A stretch of 16,626 nucleotides of DNA from Holosporales bacterium (GCA_031255325.1 JAIRST010000051.1:1-16626); one strand, 5' to 3'. Counted from the first letter of the stretch, positions 8,054-16,250 are shown. Made by a program: numbers and translations. Notes: generated by a model not told the origin, from the sequence alone.

Positions 8054-9715
8054 TCATTCATCATAAGAAATCGGCTCTACTGCGCCTAAGGCTTTGAAAG
8101 CTTGCTCATTGATTTTAATGGAATGCTGTTTTTCACTATATCGTAAAGCCTGATTAAGTAGGTCATCCTCTATCTGCTTATGCCAAGAGATTTTTTCTTC
8201 CGAGCTTTTTTCATTCCCTGCGTTAGAAAAAGTCCTAATCACAACGCCGACAAGTACAATCCCAGGATTTTCAGTTCTACCATGACTTACTGCAATAACA
8301 CCTTCTCCAATCGAAGCTTGTTGAAGATGTCCAAGAAAGTCTGATGTTATCCCTTCCCCTTTCGGTACGTTCCCTCGTGCCATATCCATACGGCTAAAGG
8401 GAGACAAAATATGATAAGCCAGATGATACTTCACAGCAAGATCCTTCAGTGCCTTCCCTTTCTTAAGCTCCTCTATGATAGTTTGCGCTTGCGCTTCCAT
8501 GCTTTCTTTCTTTTTACACGCTCCCCAACAAGCGAAAGCTTTATTTTTCACGATAGAAAAATCTGCGACATGCTCGGGATCAATCTTATCCACACGTGCG
8601 AAAATCCACCTCCCGTTGCGTGTCTCTAAGAATGTTCCATTTCCTCCTTCTTCCGCATCGGAAAGCTCTTTAAAGAGTTCTACTGTTTCTTCAGCATAGG
8701 GGTTTTGTAAGAACTTCTCTTTTGGGTCAAGCTTAACAGAGAATTTTGAAGAAATGAGATGTTTGATAGGATACTGAGACGCAATTTCTTCAAATTTCTT
8801 ACCTTCTGCAAGAGCATCTTCGATAGTACGTGCTATTTCCGCCATTCGTTCTGAGAGCACTTCTAGGCGAAGATCTTTCTCTAACTCTGAACGCATTTCT
8901 TCCAGACTTTTAATAGTCGGCTCATCAGTAGAGCGTTCTATATAGCGGTCATACGCTTGCGCGATTTCAGATTCATCGACTTTAATTGTTTTCTCAATAG
9001 CAGATTTGTCTATCTCTGCTAGCGTAAAAGAACGCTCTTCCGGAACGATGAACAGTTCTTGGTTATCCGTGTAAAATTGTTTTAAAACCTCATCACTTGG
9101 ACGCGTTAAGGTCTCAACATTTTTCGGCCCAATGGTGACACAGGCTATTTCACGTTTTTCTGTTACTGCGGCATTTAAAGCCATTACATAGGCGGGAGGC
9201 ATTATGGATATAAAAAATGGCAAAGAAAAAAGGCGTGCTTCGGTCTCTTTGTGTAAATGTGTCAGAAAAGCTTCTTCAGGCATATGAAAAGAAGCGAGTG
9301 CTGCCCGCAATTGATTCTTGTTGAAAGCACCTGTGTTGTCTTGAAAACGCGGATCGGTTCGCATGACGGCTTTTACGACTTCGTCTCCTACGCATAAATT
9401 ACTGGCAACTAACTCAAGAGCAATCAAGTTCTGGTGTGTCAAGGAGGCCAGAACATGCTCAGGTAACTTGAGTTCTCGCGCTTTTTCGTCGCTTATAAAG
9501 CCGAGGCGTTCCTGAAGATGTGCTTTATAGCGCTGGTAAGCTAGATTGAATTCATGCGCTGTGACTTTCTTATTGCCGACTTTTAGAAGGTAATCTGGTG
9601 TCCCTAAATGAGCAATGACACCTCCCATTCCCCACAAAACGAAAACAAGAGCGATTAAAGAAAACAGTGTTTTGGCAACAATTGAACGAGAAAAACCACG
9701 AATAAACTCTAGCAT
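8054..9715 (-). CDS. PpiD/SurA-like membrane-anchored periplasmic folding factor
   Basis: A 553-residue protein of the PpiD type: a short cytoplasmic start, one membrane helix at about 14-36, then a large periplasmic part. Residues 37-190 look like the SurA/PpiD N-terminal chaperone domain (ADxxF-like AHEFNLAYQRY, then a helix-rich stretch with FNKNQLRAAL). A long alpha-rich middle contains a poorly conserved parvulin region in which I cannot find a clear catalytic PPIase signature; E. coli PpiD likewise has an inactive parvulin domain. It probably acts as a chaperone for proteins leaving SecYEG, which fits secG encoded nearby. The start MLEFIRGFSRS is typical, with a weak AGGG upstream. It is divergent from tpiA. 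Calling it ppiD rather than another SurA_N family member is likely but not certain. Confidence 0.85.
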   Translation of the reverse strand: MLEFIRGFSRSIVAKTLFSLIALVFVLWGMGGVIAHLGTPDYLLKVGNKKVTAHEFNLAYQRYKAHLQERLGFISDEKARELKLPEHVLASLTHQNLIALELVASNLCVGDEVVKAVMRTDPRFQDNTGAFNKNQLRAALASFHMPEEAFLTHLHKETEARLFSLPFFISIMPPAYVMALNAAVTEKREIACVTIGPKNVETLTRPSDEVLKQFYTDNQELFIVPEERSFTLAEIDKSAIEKTIKVDESEIAQAYDRYIERSTDEPTIKSLEEMRSELEKDLRLEVLSERMAEIARTIEDALAEGKKFEEIASQYPIKHLISSKFSVKLDPKEKFLQNPYAEETVELFKELSDAEEGGNGTFLETRNGRWIFARVDKIDPEHVADFSIVKNKAFACWGACKKKESMEAQAQTIIEELKKGKALKDLAVKYHLAYHILSPFSRMDMARGNVPKGEGITSDFLGHLQQASIGEGVIAVSHGRTENPGIVLVGVVIRTFSNAGNEKSSEEKISWHKQIEDDLLNQALRYSEKQHSIKINEQAFKALGAVEPISYDE

Positions 9716-9726
9716 TAAGCCCTATC

Positions 9727-9740
9727 TTATTTTAAAATAA
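9727..9740. promoter_or_regulatory. Perfect 14-bp AT palindrome between divergent genes
   Basis: TTATTTTAAAATAA is its own reverse complement and sits almost centrally in the 54-base gap between the PpiD-like gene and tpiA. With so little space, promoters for both directions must either overlap it or lie inside coding sequence. It could be overlapping -10 regions or an operator. AT-rich palindromes also arise by chance, so the function is inferred. Confidence 0.35.
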
Positions 9741-9769
9741 TAAAGGCATTCTAAGGAGCTGTGAGATAG

Positions 9770-10528
9770 ATGTCGAGAGAAGAGATAACGCCTCATCGAA
9801 AGATTTTCGTCGCAAATTGGAAGATGAATGGTACGAGCTCTTTTGCTGAAGCGTACGGCGCTTTCTTCCGCGAAAAATATCAAGATGTTCCGAAAAATAC
9901 CTTTACTATTATCTGCCCTCCGGCTCCCTACCTTAAGATTTTGCATGATGCCGCTCAGGGAATTGTGCTTTTGGGTATTCAAAACACAGCGACCGAACGC
10001 AAAGGAGCTTTTACAGGGGAGATCAGTGCCGATATGGCAGCTGATATGGGGTGTCGGTATGGACTTGTAGGACATTCCGAGCGCCGCCATCTTTACCAAG
10101 AGAATAATACTATTGTATTTGAAAAAGCTGTGCGTCTTGCCGAAGCAGGAATAACGCCTATCTTATGCGTTGGAGAAACCTATGAACAACGAGAAGCTGG
10201 TCAAACGGCTTGTATTCTTGCACAGCAATTACAAGGGATGGGACGTCTTCCTTTAACCCAAGAGGTGATTGTTGCTTATGAACCTGTATGGGCTATTGGA
10301 ACAGGGAAAACGCCAACACCTCAGAACGTGCAAGAGACGCATCGTACAATTCATGCTATTCTAAGGGCGGAAGGATTATCAGCCATTCCGCTCCTCTATG
10401 GCGGGTCAGTAACCGCAGCTAATGCAAAAGATTTTGTTTCCTTAGAAGAAGTTCAAGGCGTCCTTGTTGGTGGGGCTAGCCTGAAATGCGAGGAATTTCT
10501 GAGCATTGTCCAAAGTATAGAGTTGTAA
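9770..10528 (+). CDS. tpiA: Triosephosphate isomerase
   Basis: Interconverts dihydroxyacetone phosphate and glyceraldehyde 3-phosphate in glycolysis and gluconeogenesis; cytosolic TIM barrel of 252 residues, normal length. Visible active-site elements are ANWKMNG with Lys18, GHSERR with catalytic His102, AYEPVWAIGTGKTPT with catalytic Glu171 and the flexible loop 6, and the phosphate-binding YGGSV near 210. The ATG follows AAGGAG by 11 bases, slightly long; the nearer GTG runs into TAG. secG follows after about 60 bases with no terminator visible, so tpiA probably heads tpiA-secG-pyrG-kdsA. This order is familiar from alphaproteobacteria. Confidence 0.97.
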   Translation: MSREEITPHRKIFVANWKMNGTSSFAEAYGAFFREKYQDVPKNTFTIICPPAPYLKILHDAAQGIVLLGIQNTATERKGAFTGEISADMAADMGCRYGLVGHSERRHLYQENNTIVFEKAVRLAEAGITPILCVGETYEQREAGQTACILAQQLQGMGRLPLTQEVIVAYEPVWAIGTGKTPTPQNVQETHRTIHAILRAEGLSAIPLLYGGSVTAANAKDFVSLEEVQGVLVGGASLKCEEFLSIVQSIEL

Positions 10529-10588
10529 GTTCCTTTAAGGTTCAGTACACTGGATACCACTTTATATTGAAGACTAGAGTTTCCTTGC

Positions 10589-10969
10589 ATGATGACATTT
10601 CTTTTATCGTTACATTTTGTTATTACCATTGCGCTTGTCGCAATAATTTTGCTACAAAAAAGCGAAGGAGGGGCATGGGGCATGGGAGGTGGTGCAGGAG
10701 GTGTTCTAACCCCTCGTGGGCAAGCGAATTTGTTCACACGCATAACGGCTATTCTTGCAGGTCTATTTATTATAAATTGTTTGATCATGGCCTCTTATAT
10801 CCATCACCATGCAGGAGAGAAAAAATCGCTTATTGATGAAGCTGCGCAGTCTGTCGTGCAACAAGCTCAATACCCTACGGAAGCACAACGCGCTGTAAAT
10901 GCAAAAGCGCCTTCTAGGCAAGCTTCCGTTCCTGTCGGATCCTCTCTCAAGGATGGACAAACGAAGTAA
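10589..10969 (+). CDS. secG: Protein translocase subunit SecG
   Basis: Small accessory subunit of the SecYEG channel that helps SecA-driven export. It has 126 residues with two membrane helices at about 3-22 and 51-70. Between them is the family's glycine-rich loop (LLQKSEGGAWGMGGGAGG, then LTPRGQANLFTR). The C-terminal 50 residues are polar and A/Q/S-rich, as in many alphaproteobacterial SecG proteins. Two consecutive ATGs (10589, 10592) could each be the start; the ribosome binding site is weak. Its TAA overlaps the pyrG ATG by one base (TAATG), indicating coupled translation. Confidence 0.93.
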   Translation: MMTFLLSLHFVITIALVAIILLQKSEGGAWGMGGGAGGVLTPRGQANLFTRITAILAGLFIINCLIMASYIHHHAGEKKSLIDEAAQSVVQQAQYPTEAQRAVNAKAPSRQASVPVGSSLKDGQTK

Positions 10970-12603
10970 TGACAACCACGCCGCGCTTCATCTTTGTCAC
11001 AGGAGGGGTGGTTTCTTCTGTTGGTAAAGGGATTGCCGCAGCTTCTATAGGCGCATTATTACAAGCACGGGGATTTTCTGTTCGTTTAAGAAAACTTGAG
11101 CCCTATATCAACATCGATCCAGGAACGATTAATCCCTACAAACATGGTGAAGTATATGTCACCAATGATGGGGGAGAGACAGACTTGGATTTAGGGCACT
11201 ATGAGCGCTTTACTAGCGTTCCAACACGTGCCACAGATTTGCTTACAACGGGCAAGATTTATTCTTCTGTCATTGCACGTGAACGACGGGGGGATTATCT
11301 AGGATCCGATATACAAGTTGTTCCACATATTACTGATGAGATTAAACATTTCGTTCTTTCCGAAGTAAATGATGTTGATTTTGTCATTTGCGAAGTCGGA
11401 GGTACGGTTGGAGACATCGAAAGTCTGCCTTTTTTGGAAGCTATTCGCCAATTACGAAATGAGCTAGGGCGAGAGCATTCTGTCAATATTCATCTAACGC
11501 TTCTTCCTTATATTGCTTCAGCAGGAGAGCTGAAAACTAAACCTAGTCAACACTCGGTTCGTGAATTACGAAATATTGGTATTCAGCCTGAATTTCTCAT
11601 CTGCCGCAGTGCCCAAGGTTTTGAAGAAGTGACACGGAAAAAGTTAGCTCTTTTTTGCAATGTTCCAGAAAAGCATATTGTGGATGCTCCAGACGTCCCA
11701 TGGATTTATCAAATCCCTTTAAATTTTCATAAAAGTGATTTAGATGGAGCGTTATGTCGTTACTTTAATATAAACTCCTCTACGGTAAATCTTACTCCGT
11801 GGCATGATCTTATCACGCAGTGGCAGAATCCTGTAAGTACAGTATGTATGGGAGTTTTCGGAAAATATGCGCATTTTTTAGAAGCCTATAAATCTCTCCA
11901 AGAGGCTATTTCTCATGCGGGAATAGCCCGTAGCTTAAAGATCGATGTTCGGTGGATTGATACAGAGAATGAAGAACTTACCCGTAAAACGCTACCAGGG
12001 GTTGATGCGATCATCGTACCTGGAGGATTCGGGACACGAGGAATTCAAGGAAAACTTGAGGCTATTCGATATGCCCGTGAGAACAAAATACCTTTTTTAG
12101 GAATTTGCTTTGGGATGCAGCTTGTTATCATTGAAGCTGCGCGTCATTTGCTAGGATTACAAAATGCTTCTTCCACAGAATTTGGAGAAACATCCGAACC
12201 TGTTGTCGCTTTGATGACAGAGTGGATGCAAGGAGAGCAACTGCAACGACGTACTACTTGTGAAAACATGGGAGGGACAATGCGTCTTGGAGCTTACCCT
12301 TGTAAGATTGTTTCAGGGACATGTCTTTCTGAGGTTTATGCTGGTGAAAAAGAAATTTCTGAGCGGCATCGGCATCGTTATGAAGTCAATATGGCGTATA
12401 AAGATCGTCTTGAAGAGGTTGGATTGCGTTTTTCCGGCTTATCGCCTGATGGAGAGTTACCAGAAGCTGTCGAATATACAGATCATCCCTGGTTTATCGC
12501 TGTCCAATACCATCCAGAATTTAAATCACGCCCCTTTTCCCCTCATCCTTTATTTGTGCACCTTGTGCAAGCAGCATGGGCTAAAAAAGAAAGCACAACA
12601 TGA
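10969..12603 (+). CDS. pyrG: CTP synthase
   Basis: Makes CTP from UTP, ATP and glutamine, the last step of pyrimidine nucleotide synthesis; 544 residues, normal length. The synthetase domain (about 1-270) begins with FVTGGVVSSVGKG and includes the HGEVYVTNDGGETDLDLGHYERF region that binds nucleotides and metal. The class I glutamine amidotransferase domain (about 290-540) has nucleophile Cys380 in GICFGMQ and His515/Glu517 in QYHPEF, so the catalytic triad is intact. The ATG overlaps the secG stop and the TGA overlaps the kdsA ATG by four bases. Co-expression with kdsA makes sense because CTP is needed to activate KDO (CMP-KDO). Confidence 0.98.
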   Translation: MTTTPRFIFVTGGVVSSVGKGIAAASIGALLQARGFSVRLRKLEPYINIDPGTINPYKHGEVYVTNDGGETDLDLGHYERFTSVPTRATDLLTTGKIYSSVIARERRGDYLGSDIQVVPHITDEIKHFVLSEVNDVDFVICEVGGTVGDIESLPFLEAIRQLRNELGREHSVNIHLTLLPYIASAGELKTKPSQHSVRELRNIGIQPEFLICRSAQGFEEVTRKKLALFCNVPEKHIVDAPDVPWIYQIPLNFHKSDLDGALCRYFNINSSTVNLTPWHDLITQWQNPVSTVCMGVFGKYAHFLEAYKSLQEAISHAGIARSLKIDVRWIDTENEELTRKTLPGVDAIIVPGGFGTRGIQGKLEAIRYARENKIPFLGICFGMQLVIIEAARHLLGLQNASSTEFGETSEPVVALMTEWMQGEQLQRRTTCENMGGTMRLGAYPCKIVSGTCLSEVYAGEKEISERHRHRYEVNMAYKDRLEEVGLRFSGLSPDGELPEAVEYTDHPWFIAVQYHPEFKSRPFSPHPLFVHLVQAAWAKKESTT

Positions 12604-13463
12604 CACCTTCATCTTTTCGGCATATTCCTATTGGCTCGTTTTCAATGGGGAACGATCTTCCTTTTGCTTTAATTGCTGGGCCTTGCGCTTTAGAAAGCCG
12701 TGACCATGCACTTATGATGGCTGATCGCCTAGTAGCACTTACCCGGAAGCTGCATCTTCCGTTTATTTTTAAAACCTCATTTGATAAAGCAAATAGGACG
12801 AGTGGTACAAGCGCCCGTGGCGTGGGACTTGACAAAGCGCTTCCTATCTTTACGGAAATTCGCAACACTCACGGGTGTCCCATTATTACAGATGTCCATG
12901 AAAGCTACCAATGCTCTCGTGTTGCACAAGTCGTAGATGCTTTGCAAATTCCAGCTTACCTATGCCGCCAAACCGATTTGCTTGTTGCGGCAGCAGAAAC
13001 ACATAAACCTATCCTTATAAAAAAAGGTCAATTTCTAGCTCCTTGGGATATGAAAAATGTTCTAAAGAAAGTAGCAGGCCATGGAAACGATACCGTTCTA
13101 TTATGTGAACGGGGTACGTGTTTTGGCTATAATACACTCGTTTCTGATATGCGTTCTTTAGCGATTATGGCACAAACTGGATACCCCGTCGTATTTGATG
13201 CAACGCACTCTGTTCAAATGCCAGGAGGACGTGGCACGTCAAGTGGCGGCCAAAGCCAGTTTATAGAGCTTTTAGCACGTGCAGCTGTTTCTGTGGGGGT
13301 GGCAGGTGTGTTTATCGAAACGCACGACAATCCTGACACCGCGCTGAGTGATGGATCGAACATGGTGCCTTTCCATGAGTTGGAATGCATTCTGCAGCAT
13401 TTGAAAGAGATTGATACTTTTGCCAAAAAGCATCCTTTAATGTGTGCGAACCCTTTAACTTAA
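12600..13463 (+). CDS. kdsA: 3-deoxy-D-manno-octulosonate 8-phosphate synthase
   Basis: Condenses phosphoenolpyruvate with arabinose 5-phosphate to KDO 8-phosphate, the first committed step to the KDO sugar of LPS; 287-residue TIM barrel. Visible elements are IAGPCALESRDHA at 25-37, KTSFDKANRTS, KKGQFLAPWDMKNV, CERGTCFGYN, DATHSVQMPGG and FIETHDNPDTALSDG. Cys29 in GPCALES occupies the place where metal-dependent enzymes have a cysteine ligand and metal-free E. coli KdsA has Asn. His in ATHS, Glu in IETH and Asp in LSDG complete the expected ligand set, so this is probably the metal-dependent class. Translation is coupled to pyrG by ATGA. It implies that the organism makes a KDO-containing LPS core. 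Confidence 0.96.
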   Translation: MTPSSFRHIPIGSFSMGNDLPFALIAGPCALESRDHALMMADRLVALTRKLHLPFIFKTSFDKANRTSGTSARGVGLDKALPIFTEIRNTHGCPIITDVHESYQCSRVAQVVDALQIPAYLCRQTDLLVAAAETHKPILIKKGQFLAPWDMKNVLKKVAGHGNDTVLLCERGTCFGYNTLVSDMRSLAIMAQTGYPVVFDATHSVQMPGGRGTSSGGQSQFIELLARAAVSVGVAGVFIETHDNPDTALSDGSNMVPFHELECILQHLKEIDTFAKKHPLMCANPLT

Positions 13464-13476
13464 ACAGGAGCGGCAT

Positions 13477-13794
13477 TTGGATTGGTTGCGTCTATCCAGG
13501 TTTTCCGGTCCATTTCTGACCGTTTTATGTATCGGATATTTTTCCTATCATCTTACGAAGGGGGAAAGAGGTCTTTTAGCGTGGATTCAATTAGAGAAAA
13601 AGCATACAGAAGTCACACGTTATCTTGCTGATATTAAAGAAAAAAACCATATGCTCCGGCATAAAATCCTTCATTTACAAAATCGAAGCTTGGATCTTGA
13701 TCTGCTAAGTGAGCAGGCCTACTTTCTGGGGCTTGCCCCTTCTGACGATGTTATTATCCTAATGCCAGAATACACCTTTTCTAAAGAGAATTAA
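13477..13794 (+). CDS. ftsB: FtsB/DivIC-type septum formation protein
   Basis: A 105-residue bitopic protein of the FtsB/DivIC family, which joins FtsL and FtsQ in the divisome. A membrane helix at about 11-26 follows a short basic N-terminus. A coiled-coil-like segment at 36-72 is next, then the characteristic end region DLDLLSEQAYFLGLAPSDD (family pattern: E-x-A-R-x-x-L-G). The start is TTG, supported by AGGAG six bases upstream. It lies 13 bases after kdsA and probably shares its transcript. In many alphaproteobacteria ftsB lies near kdsA and eno; here eno is not between them. Confidence 0.85.
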   Translation: MDWLRLSRFSGPFLTVLCIGYFSYHLTKGERGLLAWIQLEKKHTEVTRYLADIKEKNHMLRHKILHLQNRSLDLDLLSEQAYFLGLAPSDDVIILMPEYTFSKEN

Positions 13795-13821
13795 GAGTAT
13801 AAGTTGAGGCGTATGCGAGTT

Positions 13822-13906
13822 GCGGGCGTGGTGAAATTGGTAGACACGTCAGGTTTAGGTCCTGGTGATGAAAATCGTGGGGGTTCAAATCCCTCCGCCC
13901 GCACCA
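13822..13906 (+). tRNA. tRNA-Leu (anticodon UAG)
   Basis: An 85-nt class II tRNA with encoded CCA. The acceptor stem GCGGGCG (13822-13828) pairs fully with CGCCCGC (13896-13902), followed by discriminator A and CCA. A leucine-type D-arm (GGTGAAATTGGTAGACAC) is followed by the anticodon loop TTTAGGT with TAG at positions 34-36. A short variable arm (GATGAAAATC) and GGGGGTTCAAATCCCTC as T-arm complete the structure. It decodes CUN leucine codons, chiefly CUA/CUG. It lies between ftsB and tig; a weak TATAAG at 13798-13803 could give it its own start, but it may also be processed from a longer transcript. A run of six T follows the CCA by two bases. Confidence 0.96.
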
Positions 13907-13928
13907 GGTTTTTTAAGGAAATGAGAGT

Positions 13929-15293
13929 ATGCGTATTATACAAGAATCTGTCGGGGACTTTCTGCACCATTATGAAGTACTTCTTCCTTCTGCAGAAATT
14001 GCTGATAAAGTAAAAGCAAAGCTGACGCATATCGCCTCTAGCGTACGCATTCCTGGATTTCGGCCGGGAAAAGCGCCGCTAGCTGTTGTGAAGCGCCAAT
14101 ACGAGGCTTTTACCCGTTCCGAAGAAGTTGAGAAACTTATCTCAGACTCTATTAAAACCCTTGTCAAAGATAGTAAAAAGCGTCTTAGTCGCGATCCTCA
14201 GGTAAAGCTTCTTTCTGACACCGAAGAAGGGGTAACTCTTTCTGTTGATTTGGACGTTCTACCTATTGTTGACGCTCCAAAAGATTTTTCAGATTTTTCT
14301 TTAACGCGCCTCATTCCTAAAATTGAAGAGGCAAACATTGACGAAAGATTGGATAGCATTCGCAAAACCCATAAAGGCTGGAAAGACGCTCCTGCGAAAC
14401 ATAAAGCAAAAAATGGGGATCAACTGGTGGTCGATTTGTCTATCCAAACTAAGATTGCTCAACTTCAGACAAAAGGATTAAATCCGGGAGAGACAAAAGA
14501 CTTCTCTTTTGTCTTGGGAAATGGGCAATTTGTAAAAGAGTTCGATGACCATTTTATAGATACCGTTGTGGGAGATAATATTACCTTCTTTATTACATAT
14601 CCGAAAAATTTCCATGACAAACGTTTTGCAAGGGCGAAAGTACAGTACACAGCCCTTATTAAGAAAGTTCGCCTATCGACAACGTTTGATTCGAACGAAG
14701 ATTTAGCTAAAGACCTTGAGTTTGATTCAATTAAAGCCTGTCGTGAGGCGATTAAGAAATCTCTTGAGGCGGAGTATAAAGAATTGTCTGACTTGTATAT
14801 CAAACGGCATGTGCTAGACATCTTGTCAGAGCGGCATGTCTTTGCCGTTCCCATTGAGATGGAAGAAGCAGAATTCATCGCTATCTGGCGAGAATTCAAC
14901 AAAGAAAACAAAAATAAATTGACAGAAATCCCTCAAGAAAAAATTGATTTAATCAAAGCAGATTATAAAAATGTTGCGAACAGGCGCGTCCGTTTGGGAT
15001 TGTTGATCGCTGAAATTGGTAAAAACTTGGAAATTAAGGTTACCCCCAAAGAAATTGAAGAGAACGTGATAAAAATTGCCGAGCGTAATCCGCAAAATGC
15101 CAAGAGTATATATCGTTATTATATGAATAATAATCAAGCGCTTTCTGCAGTACGCGCCTCGATTTTTGAAGACAAAGTTGTCGCATGCATCATTGAGAAA
15201 GCTCAGATATCTGAGAAAACGGCCTCTTTGAAAGAATTGGAGGAAATCATAGAAAAAGAAGACGCATTTCCATCGGAGAGTGTATTATCTTAA
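13929..15293 (+). CDS. tig: Trigger factor, ribosome-associated chaperone
   Basis: Binds at the ribosome exit tunnel and shields nascent chains; 454 residues, normal length. The N-terminal ribosome-binding domain carries the signature GFRPGKAP at 43-50. The FKBP-like PPIase domain spans about 155-245 but is degenerate: the usual PGFE-like element appears as FVKEFDDHF. The helical C-terminal chaperone arms (about 255-435) end in an acidic tail. The ATG is preceded by AAGGAA with an eight-base spacer. The typical neighbours clpP-clpX follow tig in many proteobacteria; here clpP is separated from it by a transposase remnant, and clpX is not in view. Confidence 0.95.
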   Translation: MRIIQESVGDFLHHYEVLLPSAEIADKVKAKLTHIASSVRIPGFRPGKAPLAVVKRQYEAFTRSEEVEKLISDSIKTLVKDSKKRLSRDPQVKLLSDTEEGVTLSVDLDVLPIVDAPKDFSDFSLTRLIPKIEEANIDERLDSIRKTHKGWKDAPAKHKAKNGDQLVVDLSIQTKIAQLQTKGLNPGETKDFSFVLGNGQFVKEFDDHFIDTVVGDNITFFITYPKNFHDKRFARAKVQYTALIKKVRLSTTFDSNEDLAKDLEFDSIKACREAIKKSLEAEYKELSDLYIKRHVLDILSERHVFAVPIEMEEAEFIAIWREFNKENKNKLTEIPQEKIDLIKADYKNVANRRVRLGLLIAEIGKNLEIKVTPKEIEENVIKIAERNPQNAKSIYRYYMNNNQALSAVRASIFEDKVVACIIEKAQISEKTASLKELEEIIEKEDAFPSESVLS

Positions 15294-15307
15294 GAGGGGA
15301 GGCTTAT

Positions 15308-15636
15308 ATGGCCTTGACCGAAGCTACTTTTATCTCTGAGGAACTGATTGAATATGAACAACGATATGAAGCAAAATGAAATGTTGACTAGAATGAGTGA
15401 TGCTCGAGAAGCCGGTCTCGCGAAAGAGGAGGCTAGATGGGGTGTCAGAGGTATCGTAGAAGGAAAAGAGGAAGGGCGACAGGAGGCAACTCGAAAGATG
15501 AGTGTCGGACTTTGCACAAATGGGATTGATAAGCCTATCCTCTCTTCAGCTACTGGGTTATCTGTTGATAGAAATTGATCAAATTTTGAAAAATTGCCTT
15601 CATGAAAAGCGAAACTTGAAATTAGGGAAGAAATAA
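15308..15636 (+). pseudogene. Remnant of an Rpn/PD-(D/E)XK nuclease family transposase
   Basis: Three overlapping frames together read like the C-terminal third of an Rpn-family putative transposase. First frame (15308-15379): MALTEATFISEELIEYEQ, matching the family's ELExYE helix, behind a strong GGGGAGG ribosome binding site. Second frame (to 15578): DAREAGLAKEEA, then EGKEEGRQEATRKM and NGIDKPILSSATGLSVD, the usual basic/acidic repeat and helix-turn-helix-like end. Third frame (about 15568-15636): IDQILKN and a basic tail ending at the clpP start. Two +1 shifts, each explained by one extra base, separate the frames. The N-terminal nuclease domain with its catalytic residues is absent, so the element is dead. 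It separates tig from clpP. Confidence 0.65.
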
Positions 15637-16250
15637 TGAACACACTACAACCTGCAATGAGCACACTTGTGCCCATGGTTATCGAGCAAACTAATCGAGG
15701 GGAACGATCCTATGATATTTACTCTCGCCTTTTAAAAGAACGTATTATTTTTATAACAGGCGAAGTTGAAGATACGATGGCCTCGCTCGTGTGTGCCCAG
15801 CTTTTATTTCTTGAGGCAGAAGACCCCAAGAAAGATATTTTTCTATACATTAATTCTCCCGGCGGTGTTGTTACTTCAGGACTATCGATCTACGACACGA
15901 TGAACTACATTCATCCTGATGTGGCGACCTTTTGCTTAGGGCAAGCGGCTTCCATGGGATCGCTTCTTCTTATGGCAGGAGCAAAAGGAAAACGCTATTG
16001 CCTCCCTAACGCACGCATTTTGGTGCATCAGCCTTCAGGGGGGGTACGAGGACAAGCGACAGATATAGAAATTCATGCCCAAGAAATTCTTAAATTACGC
16101 GCTCGTTTAAATGCCCTATACGTCAAACACACAGGCCAATCTTTGACACGCGTTGAACAAGCTTTAGAGCGGGATAATTTCTTATCCCCGGAGGAAGCAT
16201 TAGAGTTTGGTCTTATCGATCAAATCGCGGATAAGCGTCCAAAAGGGTAA
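15636..16250 (+). CDS. clpP: ATP-dependent Clp protease proteolytic subunit
   Basis: Serine peptidase that forms the two-ring barrel fed by ClpX or ClpA; 204 residues, normal length. The catalytic triad is intact: Ser106 in GQAASMGS, His131 in LVHQPSGG and Asp180 in ERDNF, with spacing identical to E. coli Clp[12 protein letters not shown] near 72-82 is the oxyanion-side strand. The start could be M1, M8 or M14; residues before about 14 are probably a removable propeptide. The ATG overlaps the last stop of the transposase remnant (TAATG), and a purine-rich AGGGAAGAA stretch upstream can serve as ribosome binding site. clpX does not follow within the window. Confidence 0.97.
   Translation: MNTLQPAMSTLVPMVIEQTNRGERSYDIYSRLLKERIIFITGEVEDTMASLVCAQLLFLEAEDPKKDIFLYINSPGGVVTSGLSIYDTMNYIHPDVATFCLGQAASMGSLLLMAGAKGKRYCLPNARILVHQPSGGVRGQATDIEIHAQEILKLRARLNALYVKHTGQSLTRVEQALERDNFLSPEEALEFGLIDQIADKRPKG

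Noticed and set aside
12260..12703. 147-codon plus-strand frame across the pyrG/kdsA boundary
   Set aside because: It lies in a different frame from two clear overlapping genes, and its composition is typical of out-of-frame translation.
13907..13916. Intrinsic terminator after tRNA-Leu
   Set aside because: The T-run follows the tRNA CCA, but there is no separate stem other than the tRNA itself, and tig starts only 13 bases later.
14465..14911. 148-codon minus-strand open frame inside tig
   Set aside because: Antisense shadow of a well-supported gene; serine/arginine-rich with no family resemblance or ribosome binding site.
15348..15578. A real 76-aa gene or a programmed frameshift between tig and clpP
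   Set aside because: The family-like sequence is spread over three frames with two +1 steps, lacks the catalytic domain and has no convincing slippery site. Decay explains it better than programmed recoding.
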